Source: Halanaerobium sp051746665
GTDB taxonomy: Bacteria > Bacillota > Halanaerobiia > Halanaerobiales > Halanaerobiaceae
Reading direction: 5' to 3'
DNA: 14,338 nucleotides
Assembly: GCA_051746665.1 (NCBI GenBank)
Contig: JBNJFG010000055.1
Span: forward strand, 1-14,338
Part shown: positions 1-7,312 of the stretch, piece after piece
Layout of the letters: every line of letters starts with the position of its first letter
Numbering within the stretch: position 1 is the stretch's first letter
Position numbers and translations under genes: made by a program
The notes under the pieces: model-generated
What the model saw: only the letters and a program-made list of their open reading frames with translations
The model's database searches: none
Told to the model about the DNA's origin: nothing

Positions 1-2245
1 TCCCAGAATTACCACCTCTACGGCCGGGATTCCAATAAAAATATTCAATCGGCAGTGAAAGTCCTTTTGCCTGATGAATAGTCATTAAAGTTACAGCTTC
101 CTTATTTTCTACTTTTTGCTGTTTCAATTCTTCACTATCTCTATTTTCCTCTAAATAATTAAGTGATTTTTTAAGTGAAGAAAATGAGTTTAAAATTTCA
201 AAAAAACTGTAAATATTTTTTAAAGCCAGACTGTTATCTGCTGCTAGAGCTGTAACTTCTGTTTTCTGGTAAAGGTAATTAATTAGTTCCTGATAATCTA
301 AATTAACTGCTTTTTTAATTTCAGTTAGAAGTTTATTTAAATCTTCTTCTTTTTTTAAAGCTGTTGGTATTTCGACCTGATCAAATTGAGTTGAGTTAAA
401 ATATTTTTTTAATTCCTCCTGGTTTTTAAGCAGTAGTTTTAATTTGGAATGGCTCAATCGAATCAAATCACTGCGCAGAAATTTAAGCAGAGAATAAAAA
501 TCTCTATAGGCTGCAAAATAAATCAAATTTGCCAAAGCTGCAGGAAGCTGAGCCTCTAAAAGAGAATTCCTATTTTCTAAAATATAAGGGATCCCAGCTG
601 CTTCAAGCCCTTCAGCAATTAAATTAAGCTCTTTTGAAGTTCGGGCCAGCACACTGATCTCACCCAAATTATTAACATATCTATTTTTAATATCTGCTGC
701 TATTTCAGCGGGTAGATCAGCTTTGATCTTGCTATTTATTTCTTCAATTTCTTTTTGTTTTGCTTCTGCCAGCCCTGCGAATTTTTTAGTACCCGTATTA
801 TAATAGGCGGAACTGCCTCCGTAAAGTACTTCAGTCAACCCTTCTGCCTTTGAAACAGCCTCTACCTCATGATATTCCCAGTCAACTTCTGCCTCAGAGA
901 AAAAAGCATTAAGTAAATTTATTATTTTTTGATCACTGCGGTAACAGTTTTCAAGCCTTTCGCTTTCAGCATCAATAATTTCTGCCAGCGAAGCAAAAAG
1001 TTTTTTTTCGCCCCCCCGCCAGCCATAAATTGACTGTTTTTGATCACCAACGGCAATAAAATCCTCCGCCTTTTTAATCAGCGGCTTTAAAATTTTCCAC
1101 TGCAAAATACTGGTGTCCTGAAATTCATCAATATAAAGGGCTTTATAGTCTCCGCCTAAAAGATCAAGTAGATAAGAAGACGCTTCTCCTTTTTCAATTA
1201 ATCCAATTTCCTCTTCTTTTAAATATTTAAATGTATAGTTGCTGATATCAGAATGAGTAAATTTTCTACTTTTAAATTTTAGTTTTTCGTAAATAGATAA
1301 AACCAGTTCAGCAAAATTAATAATCTCCTCTTCTGCCGGAATAACTTCCTGATTATAAATTTCTACAGCCAGTTTTTTTCTAAATAAATTATACTCAAAA
1401 TTTAATTTTTCTTTTAGCTCTTTTGTTTTTTTAGCCCGCAGCTTGTTGCCGCTCCAATAGCTTTCATTTAATAAATAATTTCTGTTCTTGTAGATGAATT
1501 CCTTTTTTTCTTTTTTGTTTTTCAGTTCTGGATACTGTTCATAAAAGGGGCGTCCTGCCTTCACAAAATAGGCAGCAGAAAATTCTTCTCCTCTGAGCTC
1601 AGCCACCTTTTTTAGAGTCTGATAACTACTTTCAAATAATTCTACTATTTCAGCCTGAGGCAGTTTAGCTTTGTTTTTAGATTCTAAAAGCATAAATTTC
1701 CAGGCATTATTAACTATTTCTTTAATAAAATCTAAATAAGGTTCTAGATCTCTTGCTGTATTAGCTTCCAAAAAACTCTGCAGTTTTTGATAGTGTTTTT
1801 CGTTATTCAAAATAATTTTTAAAAGCTCTTCGATAATTTCTTGATTCTGGCTGTCATCTATAATTTGATAATTATATAATTCTAAAAAGGGGGCAATTCC
1901 TCGACCAAAAATCTGGTTTGTAAAGGCATCTATTGTATAAATTTTTATGTCTTCATCGTTCAAAATCATTTTTTTATAAATTTTTTCTAATTTAACTGAA
2001 TCAACTTTCAGATCTGGATAAATCTTTTTTAAAGAACTAATAATAGCTTTTTTATCTGAACTATTAGTAATAATTGCCCGTAAATGTTTAAGTATTCTAT
2101 TTTTAATTTCAGCTGTTGCTTTTTTAGTAAAGGTCATCACAATAATCTCTGAGAAATCTGTTCCTTTTAAAAGTGCAGCTAAATATTCTAAAGATAATCT
2201 ATAAGTTTTTCCAGTACCTGCACTGGCTTTAATAACTTTTTTCAT
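1..2245 (-). CDS. UvrD/AddA-like superfamily 1 helicase, partial (C-terminus beyond window)
   Basis: This is the N-terminal 748 codons of an SF1A DNA helicase, open to the left edge without a stop. Visible motifs are Walker A ASAGTGKT (residues 7-14), motif Ia (VMTFTKKA, about 36-43), the DEXX box IDEFQDTS (D373, E374), motif III (VGDQKQSIYGWRG, from about 399), motif IV (ENCYRSD) and motif V (TIHQAKGL, 722-729) close to the window edge. Motif VI and any C-terminal nuclease domain lie outside. The ATG follows GGAGG by about 9 bases and overlaps the end of the AddB-like gene by 17 bases, so the two are probably translationally coupled and form a complex. Unlike canonical AddA, almost nothing precedes Walker A, so the usual N-terminal Q-motif is absent; this form recalls RecB-like proteins paired with nucleases in Bacteroidetes (from memory). 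The inferred role is ATP-driven unwinding at double-strand ends. Helicase family is certain; the AddA assignment is probable. Confidence 0.93.
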   Translation of the reverse strand, partial: MKKVIKASAGTGKTYRLSLEYLAALLKGTDFSEIIVMTFTKKATAEIKNRILKHLRAIITNSSDKKAIISSLKKIYPDLKVDSVKLEKIYKKMILNDEDIKIYTIDAFTNQIFGRGIAPFLELYNYQIIDDSQNQEIIEELLKIILNNEKHYQKLQSFLEANTARDLEPYLDFIKEIVNNAWKFMLLESKNKAKLPQAEIVELFESSYQTLKKVAELRGEEFSAAYFVKAGRPFYEQYPELKNKKEKKEFIYKNRNYLLNESYWSGNKLRAKKTKELKEKLNFEYNLFRKKLAVEIYNQEVIPAEEEIINFAELVLSIYEKLKFKSRKFTHSDISNYTFKYLKEEEIGLIEKGEASSYLLDLLGGDYKALYIDEFQDTSILQWKILKPLIKKAEDFIAVGDQKQSIYGWRGGEKKLFASLAEIIDAESERLENCYRSDQKIINLLNAFFSEAEVDWEYHEVEAVSKAEGLTEVLYGGSSAYYNTGTKKFAGLAEAKQKEIEEINSKIKADLPAEIAADIKNRYVNNLGEISVLARTSKELNLIAEGLEAAGIPYILENRNSLLEAQLPAALANLIYFAAYRDFYSLLKFLRSDLIRLSHSKLKLLLKNQEELKKYFNSTQFDQVEIPTALKKEEDLNKLLTEIKKAVNLDYQELINYLYQKTEVTALAADNSLALKNIYSFFEILNSFSSLKKSLNYLEENRDSEELKQQKVENKEAVTLMTIHQAKGLSLPIEYFYWNPGRRGGNSG

Positions 2246-4829
2246 TGTTTTTAACCTCCACTCTACAAATCTCCTGATAGGGACAACGCTGACAGCGGCT
2301 CTTATAAAAACGCTGATATTGTCCAGCTGCAAAAAGCTGCAGACTAAGTTCTTCCAGTTCTGCTCCCAGCTGATCTTCTTTTTCTATTTTATGATAGGAG
2401 TGTTCAAAATCTTCATCAAAAACATTGTAAATTGCCTTCCTGCTCTTTGCTGGCAGCTGATCTTTATAATTTTGACGCAGCATCAGTGAATAAAAATCAA
2501 GCTGTTTTTGATCCCCACTGCCTGTTTTAAAGTCAATAATAAAATACTCAGCTTCACTTAATAATAGGAGATCAATTCTGCCGGAAAGATAAAAATCTGT
2601 CTCAAAAGCTCTAAAATACTGCTGCAGCTCCTGATTCCACTCCGGCCATTCAACTAAAATATTATTAGCATTTTCAGGTAAATATTTTTTAAGCAGCTCT
2701 GCAAAGCGATTAAAAGATCGCTTAAGACTTTTAAAAATTATCTGATTGTAATAGTTTAAATAATCTTTATCTATTTTGAGTTCATTTCTTTTAATGATTT
2801 TTTTAATTATCTTCTGACATAGAGATTCTGAAATTTCGTCTGGTGTTATTTTATTATCTTTAGCATAAATAATTAACTCTCCAAATATCTCATGTGTTAA
2901 AATCCCAAGTGCCATTAAAGATAGTGAAGGCTTAATTTCTAAAGTTGTATCCAAGCTGGCCAGCTGTTCTAAATAAAAGCGGTGATAACAGTCTTTTAAA
3001 TACTTATATTTATAATAGCTAAAATTAAAAGAGCTGCCGAAATCCTCATGTTCTACTTCTAACTCCTGGCTAAAAGCAGCTTCTTCATTGACTTTTAATT
3101 CTGGAACTGATTTAAAATCAAATAAATTGTTTAATATTTCTTTTTCACTCAAATCTTTTAATTTAGATTCTTTAAATTCCAGACCAGATTCAAGCATCAG
3201 TTCTTCTAAAATAACTGCTGGAGTAATATTTTGATCCTCATTTTCCACAGTAAAAATCACCGCTTTTTGAGCACTAAAAATATGACGCAAAAAATTATAT
3301 TTTTTTAACAGTAAATTTTGATGCTTCAGCTGCAGCCCATTATCTTGGAGCTGTTTTTCGCTCAAAAAGAAAAGTCCATCTTTTTTAAGAGCAAAATTTT
3401 CCTGAATACAGTTGTTGAGCAGCAGTTTTGATCTTTTTATCTGAGCAGCACTGTCAGAATTTAAAAACTCGACTGCAGTTTCATTTTGAGAGATGGAAAT
3501 ATTTTTATATTTAAGATGATTTAAAAACAGAGAAAATAATCCAGCTCCTTGATCAGAATAATAATCCTGCCAGCTATTTACTATTCCCATTTCTTCAATA
3601 CTCTGCAGCTCTAATAAACTGTCATTAAATTTTTCTACCAGCTCCTGGGGCTGATCCTGAAGTAGATAATCCGAAAAACCAGTTAAAAGATCAATCAGGC
3701 CAGCTGTATCTTTAGTTTTTCTGATTTGCTTTAGAAAAACTAATAATTTTTTTAAAGAGGGCAATTTTTTCTGAATCAAATCTTGATCTAAATAATAATA
3801 ATCTTCTCTAATTAAAGCTTTAATCTGCAGCAGAGACTCTGAATCTAAATTAAGCCAGTCTTTAAATAATTTTTGACTGGTTAAAGAATATAATTCTTTG
3901 AGCTCAATTAAAATTTCTGAACCCTTTTTACCTTTTTGATAAAGCTGATAAATACTTTCTAAAAATATATACAAATCCGTTTCTTGATAACTTTTGTGTT
4001 GAGCTAGATTCAGCTCCTGACTTAAAATAGAAGCCGCTTCTATTTCTTCAGCCGGATCAATGATTTCAGTTTCTACTTCACTTAATTCTAATTCATTTAA
4101 CAAAGCAGCTAGACTTTTTAAAGTTGAATTACTTTTTCGAATTTCAAGAGTTTTTTCTTTAATTTTAGGCAGCGTAATTTTTCTAAGTTCTAATTTGTTT
4201 TCATCAAAATCTCCTTTTTTGAGCTGCAGATGCAGCTCAATCTGGAGTTTGTGACTCAATTCCTGCAGCAGATCTTTAAAATAAGGATTGAAATTAAGGA
4301 TATTAAAAAAATTAATTTTTTGATAATCATTTAAAAACTCAAAGTTTAAATTTTTTTCTTCTCTTAAAGTTAGCTGATCTACATATCCCAGCTCACTTAG
4401 TTTTTTTTGATATCTAATTTTTATTTGATTCAATCGTTTGATACGCTTCTTTTGCCAGGCTGCTAATTCTTTAAAACTTTTTAGCCTGTAGTCCTGCAGC
4501 AGTTTAAAATAAGCAAAAAAGCGCTGAGAAAACTGATAAATATCTTGATAACCATCCAGCTTAAGCTCCGATTTTTCCTCTGCAGTCAAAACTGAAAATA
4601 AAATCAAAGGCAGTTTTTCTTCTTTAATTACTATCTGATTGCTGCTGAATAGGCGTTTTTTAAACTCTTTAACTGTTAGAAATAAACTCTGTTTTGTCAG
4701 TGGTTCTGGCTGATAGACTCGAACTGCTTCTTTTAAATCCTGATAATTTTTAAAAAGATAGACTTCGGCTTTTTGACTGATGATTTCTTCAAATAAATCC
4801 TGTTGATAATCATAATATTTAAAGTCCAC
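2229..4829 (-). CDS. AddB-like PD-(D/E)XK nuclease with 4-Cys Fe-S cluster
   Basis: This 866-residue protein has a C-terminal RecB/AddB/Cas4-type nuclease domain. Motifs are GRID (G750-D753), IDFKTG (D766, K768) and QxxxY (Q776, Y780). Four cysteines, C614 before the domain and C846, C849 and C855 after it, match the [4Fe-4S] iron-staple pattern of AddB. The N-terminal 600 residues are Leu/Lys/Glu-rich and show no Walker A, whereas well-studied AddB proteins are about 1,100-1,160 residues and Bacillus AddB keeps an ATP-binding motif. It is therefore a short, divergent AddB-like subunit, probably cutting one strand while the overlapping helicase gene supplies the motor. The start is GTG, with GAGG about 10 bases upstream; an ATG lies just upstream but in another frame. 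The gene begins 16 bases after the DUF368 gene. The nuclease call is firm; equivalence to AddB is inferred. Confidence 0.88.
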   Translation of the reverse strand: MDFKYYDYQQDLFEEIISQKAEVYLFKNYQDLKEAVRVYQPEPLTKQSLFLTVKEFKKRLFSSNQIVIKEEKLPLILFSVLTAEEKSELKLDGYQDIYQFSQRFFAYFKLLQDYRLKSFKELAAWQKKRIKRLNQIKIRYQKKLSELGYVDQLTLREEKNLNFEFLNDYQKINFFNILNFNPYFKDLLQELSHKLQIELHLQLKKGDFDENKLELRKITLPKIKEKTLEIRKSNSTLKSLAALLNELELSEVETEIIDPAEEIEAASILSQELNLAQHKSYQETDLYIFLESIYQLYQKGKKGSEILIELKELYSLTSQKLFKDWLNLDSESLLQIKALIREDYYYLDQDLIQKKLPSLKKLLVFLKQIRKTKDTAGLIDLLTGFSDYLLQDQPQELVEKFNDSLLELQSIEEMGIVNSWQDYYSDQGAGLFSLFLNHLKYKNISISQNETAVEFLNSDSAAQIKRSKLLLNNCIQENFALKKDGLFFLSEKQLQDNGLQLKHQNLLLKKYNFLRHIFSAQKAVIFTVENEDQNITPAVILEELMLESGLEFKESKLKDLSEKEILNNLFDFKSVPELKVNEEAAFSQELEVEHEDFGSSFNFSYYKYKYLKDCYHRFYLEQLASLDTTLEIKPSLSLMALGILTHEIFGELIIYAKDNKITPDEISESLCQKIIKKIIKRNELKIDKDYLNYYNQIIFKSLKRSFNRFAELLKKYLPENANNILVEWPEWNQELQQYFRAFETDFYLSGRIDLLLLSEAEYFIIDFKTGSGDQKQLDFYSLMLRQNYKDQLPAKSRKAIYNVFDEDFEHSYHKIEKEDQLGAELEELSLQLFAAGQYQRFYKSRCQRCPYQEICRVEVKNNEKSY

Positions 4830-4845
4830 AATTATTCATCCTCAC

Positions 4846-5616
4846 TTAAGTGTTTTTACCAATGATCTCTAAAATAATTATTAAAATTGCTCCTGCAGCA
4901 AAAGCAATAAATCCTGTAAGCTCAAGTCTCGCTGGGAAAACTGCTGCTGAAGAACCCAAAATCAATCCAGTCAGCACTACCATAATTTTAGCCTGATGTT
5001 TTTTGAGAAGATAAGAAAATAGCCAGGCAAAAACTAAAAGTCCAGCTCCCATTCCAAGTGCAAAAACTATCAGGGTAATAATCTCAAAGTTATTAACTGC
5101 AGCCAGTATTGGGTGATAAACTCCCATTAAAATTAATAGAGTTCCACCGCTGATTCCTGGTAAAATCATTGCAATACTGCCAAAAAAACCAGCAATAAAA
5201 AAAAGCATTAAACCCTGAGCGTTAATAAAACCAAGCTGTATTTCGCGTGAAAAAAACAAAGCTAATCCAAAAGCTAAAAACATAAAAAGCAGTTTTAGAA
5301 AACTAAAGCTGCCTATTTTTTTGTAAGTAGAATGCGCTGAAGTAATTACCAGACCAAATAAAAAATAATTTACTATTAAAGGATTACTTGCATAAAGATC
5401 TGTAATTACAGCTGAACCGACAAAAACTCCAAACACTGCTCCCAGACCAATAAAACTAAGTTTCTTGATTTTAATATCTTTAATCGCATTAATTAAAGTC
5501 TCATAAATATTTAAAACTAAAGCTATGGTTCCACCACTAACTCCCGGCAGAGTATTAGCCAATCCAATTGGAATTGATTTTAAAAATAAAGCTAAATATG
5601 TATTTTTTCGTCGCAA
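4846..5616 (-). CDS. DUF368 membrane protein, putative polyprenyl-phosphate translocase
   Basis: This 256-residue polytopic membrane protein has two copies of the PG[VI]SGGT signature, at residues 24-30 and 153-159. Each sits at the start of a half-repeat, which is the hallmark of DUF368 with its inverted-repeat fold. Hydrophobic segments fill most of the chain and the N-terminus is basic (MRRK). Members of this family have been shown to recycle undecaprenyl phosphate across the cytoplasmic membrane for cell-wall polymer synthesis; that role is family knowledge. The protein is at the short end for the family but shows no break. The TTG start is preceded by AAAGGAA at good distance. It is the first clear gene of the putative operon leading into the nuclease and helicase genes. 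No functional link between them is evident. Confidence 0.9.
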   Translation of the reverse strand: MRRKNTYLALFLKSIPIGLANTLPGVSGGTIALVLNIYETLINAIKDIKIKKLSFIGLGAVFGVFVGSAVITDLYASNPLIVNYFLFGLVITSAHSTYKKIGSFSFLKLLFMFLAFGLALFFSREIQLGFINAQGLMLFFIAGFFGSIAMILPGISGGTLLILMGVYHPILAAVNNFEIITLIVFALGMGAGLLVFAWLFSYLLKKHQAKIMVVLTGLILGSSAAVFPARLELTGFIAFAAGAILIIILEIIGKNT

Positions 5617-5631
5617 ATAAATCTTCCTTTC

Positions 5632-5661
5632 TTTATATGTTCTCTATTTACTATTATTCAA
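5632..5661 (-). promoter_or_regulatory. candidate promoter for the DUF368-nuclease-helicase operon
   Basis: On the minus strand, TTGAAT (5656-5661) and TATAAA (5632-5637) are separated by 18 bases, about 16 bases before the TTG start of the DUF368 gene. The -10 lies immediately upstream of the ribosome binding site, so the leader would be very short. The match is moderate in an AT-rich spacer. Confidence 0.35.
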
Positions 5662-5793
5662 GATAAAACTTAGTTTTACCTGCTTAAAAAAGAAAAAAGC
5701 ACCAACTTCTGGACTTTTTTCTTTCACCTCAGCCATAGAAGCTGCTATATCCATGGCAATATCGATTGCTGCCCCAAAGGCTCCAATTAGCAT
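5644..5793 (-). CDS. possible 49-residue small ORF or gene remnant upstream of DUF368
   Basis: An ATG-to-TAG frame of 49 codons encodes a peptide beginning MLIGAFGAAIDIAMDIAASM. Its first half is small-residue-rich and amphipathic, followed by a charged stretch and FFFFKQVKLSF. There is no recognisable Shine-Dalgarno before the ATG, and an in-frame TAA lies two codons upstream, so it cannot extend. Its base composition is less AT-rich than the surrounding spacer, which is the main reason to list it. A candidate DUF368 promoter overlaps its 3' end. It could be a short peptide gene, the remnant of a decayed gene, or chance. I do not recognise it. Confidence 0.25.
   Translation of the reverse strand: MLIGAFGAAIDIAMDIAASMAEVKEKSPEVGAFFFFKQVKLSFILNNSK
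5664..5678. promoter_or_regulatory. odd-centred perfect palindrome, possible operator
   Basis: TAAAACT-T-AGTTTTA is a perfect inverted repeat of 7-base arms around a single base. It sits two bases upstream of the candidate -35 of the DUF368 operon and has the geometry of a dimeric repressor or activator site. It also falls inside the doubtful 49-codon ORF. No protein partner can be named. Confidence 0.25.
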
Positions 5794-5861
5794 TTTATTT
5801 TAAAAAGTTAAATTAAAGTTAATCAATTAAATAGGAATCAATACTATTACTTGTAATTATT

Positions 5862-5890
5862 TTGACATAAGTAATTATAATTAGTATGAT
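5862..5890 (+). promoter_or_regulatory. strong sigma-A-type promoter of the 69-residue gene/nucleotidyltransferase pair
   Basis: TTGACA (5862-5867) and TATGAT (5885-5890) are separated by exactly 17 bases; the -35 is perfect and the -10 matches 5 of 6. The AGGAGG ribosome binding site starts at 5897, only 6 bases after the -10, so the predicted transcript starts at or next to the Shine-Dalgarno. The 8-base word GTAATTAT occurs at 5853-5860 and again at 5871-5878, flanking the -35, and ATTACTT (5846-5852) is inverted as AAGTAAT (5869-5875). These repeats could be an operator for autoregulation. Confidence 0.75.
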
Positions 5891-5910
5891 GAGTTTAGGA
5901 GGTTTTCAAA

Positions 5911-6120
5911 ATGAAAAAAATCAACTTTGAAAAATATGATAAAAAACGAAAAGAAGCAAAAATAGATATTTTAGAACTTAGAGATCAGCTGTCAAAACAA
6001 AAGACTGAATCCAAACGCAGCCGTAATATAAATAAGGAATTTTTACTCTATGAACTTGCCAAAAAAAGAAAAGATGAAATGATCGAAAAAATCGCTAAGC
6101 ACAAATACCGCTTGAAATAG
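5911..6120 (+). CDS. 69-residue, very basic protein of unknown function
   Basis: This small protein is rich in Lys, Arg and Glu, predicted helical, without cysteine, signal peptide or membrane segment. It begins MKKINFEKYDKKRKEAK. I recognise no domain. AGGAGG lies 8 bases before the ATG and a strong promoter lies directly upstream, so it is very likely expressed. It precedes the nucleotidyltransferase gene by 52 bases on the same strand, and the pair is opposite to everything around it. By position it could be an antitoxin, a partner or an RNA-binding regulator of the nucleotidyltransferase. Its strongly basic character would suit nucleic-acid binding. That role is inference from context only. 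Confidence 0.75.
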   Translation: MKKINFEKYDKKRKEAKIDILELRDQLSKQKTESKRSRNINKEFLLYELAKKRKDEMIEKIAKHKYRLK

Positions 6121-6131
6121 TATTAAAATTA

Positions 6132-6161
6132 GACTTTTAATGAAATAAAAGTCGGTTTTTG
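6132..6161 (+). terminator. intercistronic hairpin with T-run (attenuator or partial terminator)
   Basis: GACTTTTA (6132-6139) and TAAAAGTC (6146-6153) form a perfect 8-base stem with a 6-base loop, followed by GGTTTTTG. The stem is AU-rich and weak, so a partial terminator is more likely than a full stop. It sits between the 69-residue gene and the nucleotidyltransferase gene, whose GAGGAGG begins where the T-run ends. It would make the first gene more abundant than the second. Confidence 0.5.
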
Positions 6162-6172
6162 AGGAGGCTATT

Positions 6173-6754
6173 ATGGATAAGAATTTATTGAAATCTAAAA
6201 TTAAAAAAATAATCAATTCTAAAAAAGATAAAATTTACAAAAATATAGCTCTGACAGCAGTAATTACTGAAGCTTTAAAAGAAATAAACATTCGGCCGAT
6301 TATTGTTGGTGGCCAGGCGGTTGAATTTTATACTGCTGGTGGCTACAGCACTATGGATGTTGATCTGGTGACTCCTGCAAGCATTAAAGAAATTAATCCA
6401 ATTATTAAAGATTTGGGGTTTAAAAAGAAGGGCAAATACTGGACCTATGAGCAGCTTGATTTTGCACTGGAAATTCCAGGTTCAGATCTTGCCGGTGATT
6501 ATGATAAAGTGAATGAAATTGAAATTGAAGGTTTAAAAGCCTATATCATAGGTATTGAAGATATTATTATTGACAGGTTAAATAGATATAAATTCTGGAA
6601 AGAGTATGCTGATCAAGAATGGATTGTAGGTATGATTTATTTAAATTATGATGATATTGACTGGAATTATCTTTATCAGAAATCACAATCTGAAAAAACT
6701 TTAGAGGTATTAAAAGAATTTAAGAAAATTGTAGATGAAAAATTAAAAAAATAA
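6173..6754 (+). CDS. nucleotidyltransferase-fold protein, possible toxin or RNA-modifying enzyme
   Basis: This 193-residue soluble protein carries the DNA-polymerase-beta-like nucleotidyltransferase core: VGGQA (G46, G47), then STMDVDL with the metal-binding pair D62 and D64. E100 in FALEIP is a plausible third carboxylate. The C-terminal half, IGIEDIIIDRLNRYKFW (127-142), has the acidic/basic helix common to MNT, AbiEii and DUF6036-like proteins. Such families include type IV toxin enzymes that add nucleotides to tRNA or antitoxin, and also housekeeping enzymes; the substrate here cannot be told from sequence. GAGGAGG lies 5 bases before the ATG. The gene follows a small basic protein and ends directly in a strong terminator. 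The fold is confident; toxin function is a context-based guess. Confidence 0.85.
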   Translation: MDKNLLKSKIKKIINSKKDKIYKNIALTAVITEALKEINIRPIIVGGQAVEFYTAGGYSTMDVDLVTPASIKEINPIIKDLGFKKKGKYWTYEQLDFALEIPGSDLAGDYDKVNEIEIEGLKAYIIGIEDIIIDRLNRYKFWKEYADQEWIVGMIYLNYDDIDWNYLYQKSQSEKTLEVLKEFKKIVDEKLKK

Positions 6755-6795
6755 GCTCAACTAATGGCTCTGATGCCAGAAGTTGAGCTTTTTTT
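6753..6795. terminator. bidirectional rho-independent terminator
   Basis: AAGCTCAACT (6753-6762) pairs perfectly with AGTTGAGCTT (6781-6790), and an inner TGGC/GCCA stem caps it. On the plus strand a run of seven T follows, ending the nucleotidyltransferase transcript. On the minus strand the same hairpin is followed by ATTTTTTTAATTTTT, so it can also end the converging GloA transcript. The plus arm overlaps the nucleotidyltransferase stop codon. Confidence 0.9.
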
Positions 6796-6851
6796 ATGTG
6801 TTGTTATTTTGATTTTTTATATCCATTTTTTTACAAGTAACCAGTACCCTG

Positions 6852-7235
6852 CTATCTTGCTATAACTTCAGTTCGATAGCCATCAGGATCAGTAATAAAG
6901 TAATAGCCGGATGAATTTTCACTTAAGCTTTTTAAGTCTCCAACCTTATAACCTGCTTCTTTGTGGCGCTGATAAGATTTTTCTAAATCATCTACCTTAA
7001 CTGCAATATGACTGTAGCCATTACCAATTGTGTATGGTTCTTCTCGATCATAATTATAAGTTAACTCCAGCTCAAAATCTTCATTTTGGTCAGTTAAATA
7101 GACTAAGGTGAATTCAGCTTCCGGAAAATCTTTGCGTCTGCTTTCCTTTAAATTTAATGCATCTTGATAAAAATCGATTGATTTTTCTAAGTCCATAACT
7201 CTAATACAGGAATGAACAAAATCATAATTTTGCAT
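6852..7235 (-). CDS. gloA: glyoxalase I-type VOC metalloenzyme (lactoylglutathione lyase-like)
   Basis: This 127-residue protein aligns by eye along its length with E. coli GloA. Shared stretches are RVxDLxxSIDFY near the start, ELTYN (57-61), GYxHIAVKVD (73-82) and DPDGYRTE (116-123). All four metal ligands are present: H8, E57, H76 and E123. The family isomerises the hemithioacetal of methylglyoxal and a thiol; the thiol used by this host is not known from the window. The ATG follows AAAGGAG by 12 bases, which is slightly long. The gene has a good promoter in the pyrE-gloA spacer and ends toward the shared terminator. With no terminator after pyrE, read-through from the pyr operon is also possible. 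Confidence 0.9.
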   Translation of the reverse strand: MQNYDFVHSCIRVMDLEKSIDFYQDALNLKESRRKDFPEAEFTLVYLTDQNEDFELELTYNYDREEPYTIGNGYSHIAVKVDDLEKSYQRHKEAGYKVGDLKSLSENSSGYYFITDPDGYRTEVIAR

Positions 7236-7280
7236 ATATAATCACAACTCCTTTATATTTTTATTTTAATTCTGATTATC

Positions 7281-7309
7281 ATTATAAGGATTTATAGATC
7301 AAAATGCAA
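7281..7309 (-). promoter_or_regulatory. sigma-A-type promoter of the gloA-like gene
   Basis: On the minus strand TTGCAT (7304-7309) and a perfect TATAAT (7281-7286) are separated by 17 bases. This falls between the pyrE stop and the gloA start and would leave a leader of roughly 40 bases. It allows expression independent of the pyr operon. Confidence 0.7.
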
Positions 7310-7312
7310 AAT

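Noticed and set aside
4060..4254. 64-codon plus-strand ORF
   Set aside because: It lies wholly inside the nuclease gene on the opposite strand, has no ribosome binding site and encodes a low-complexity Ser/Leu/Phe peptide.
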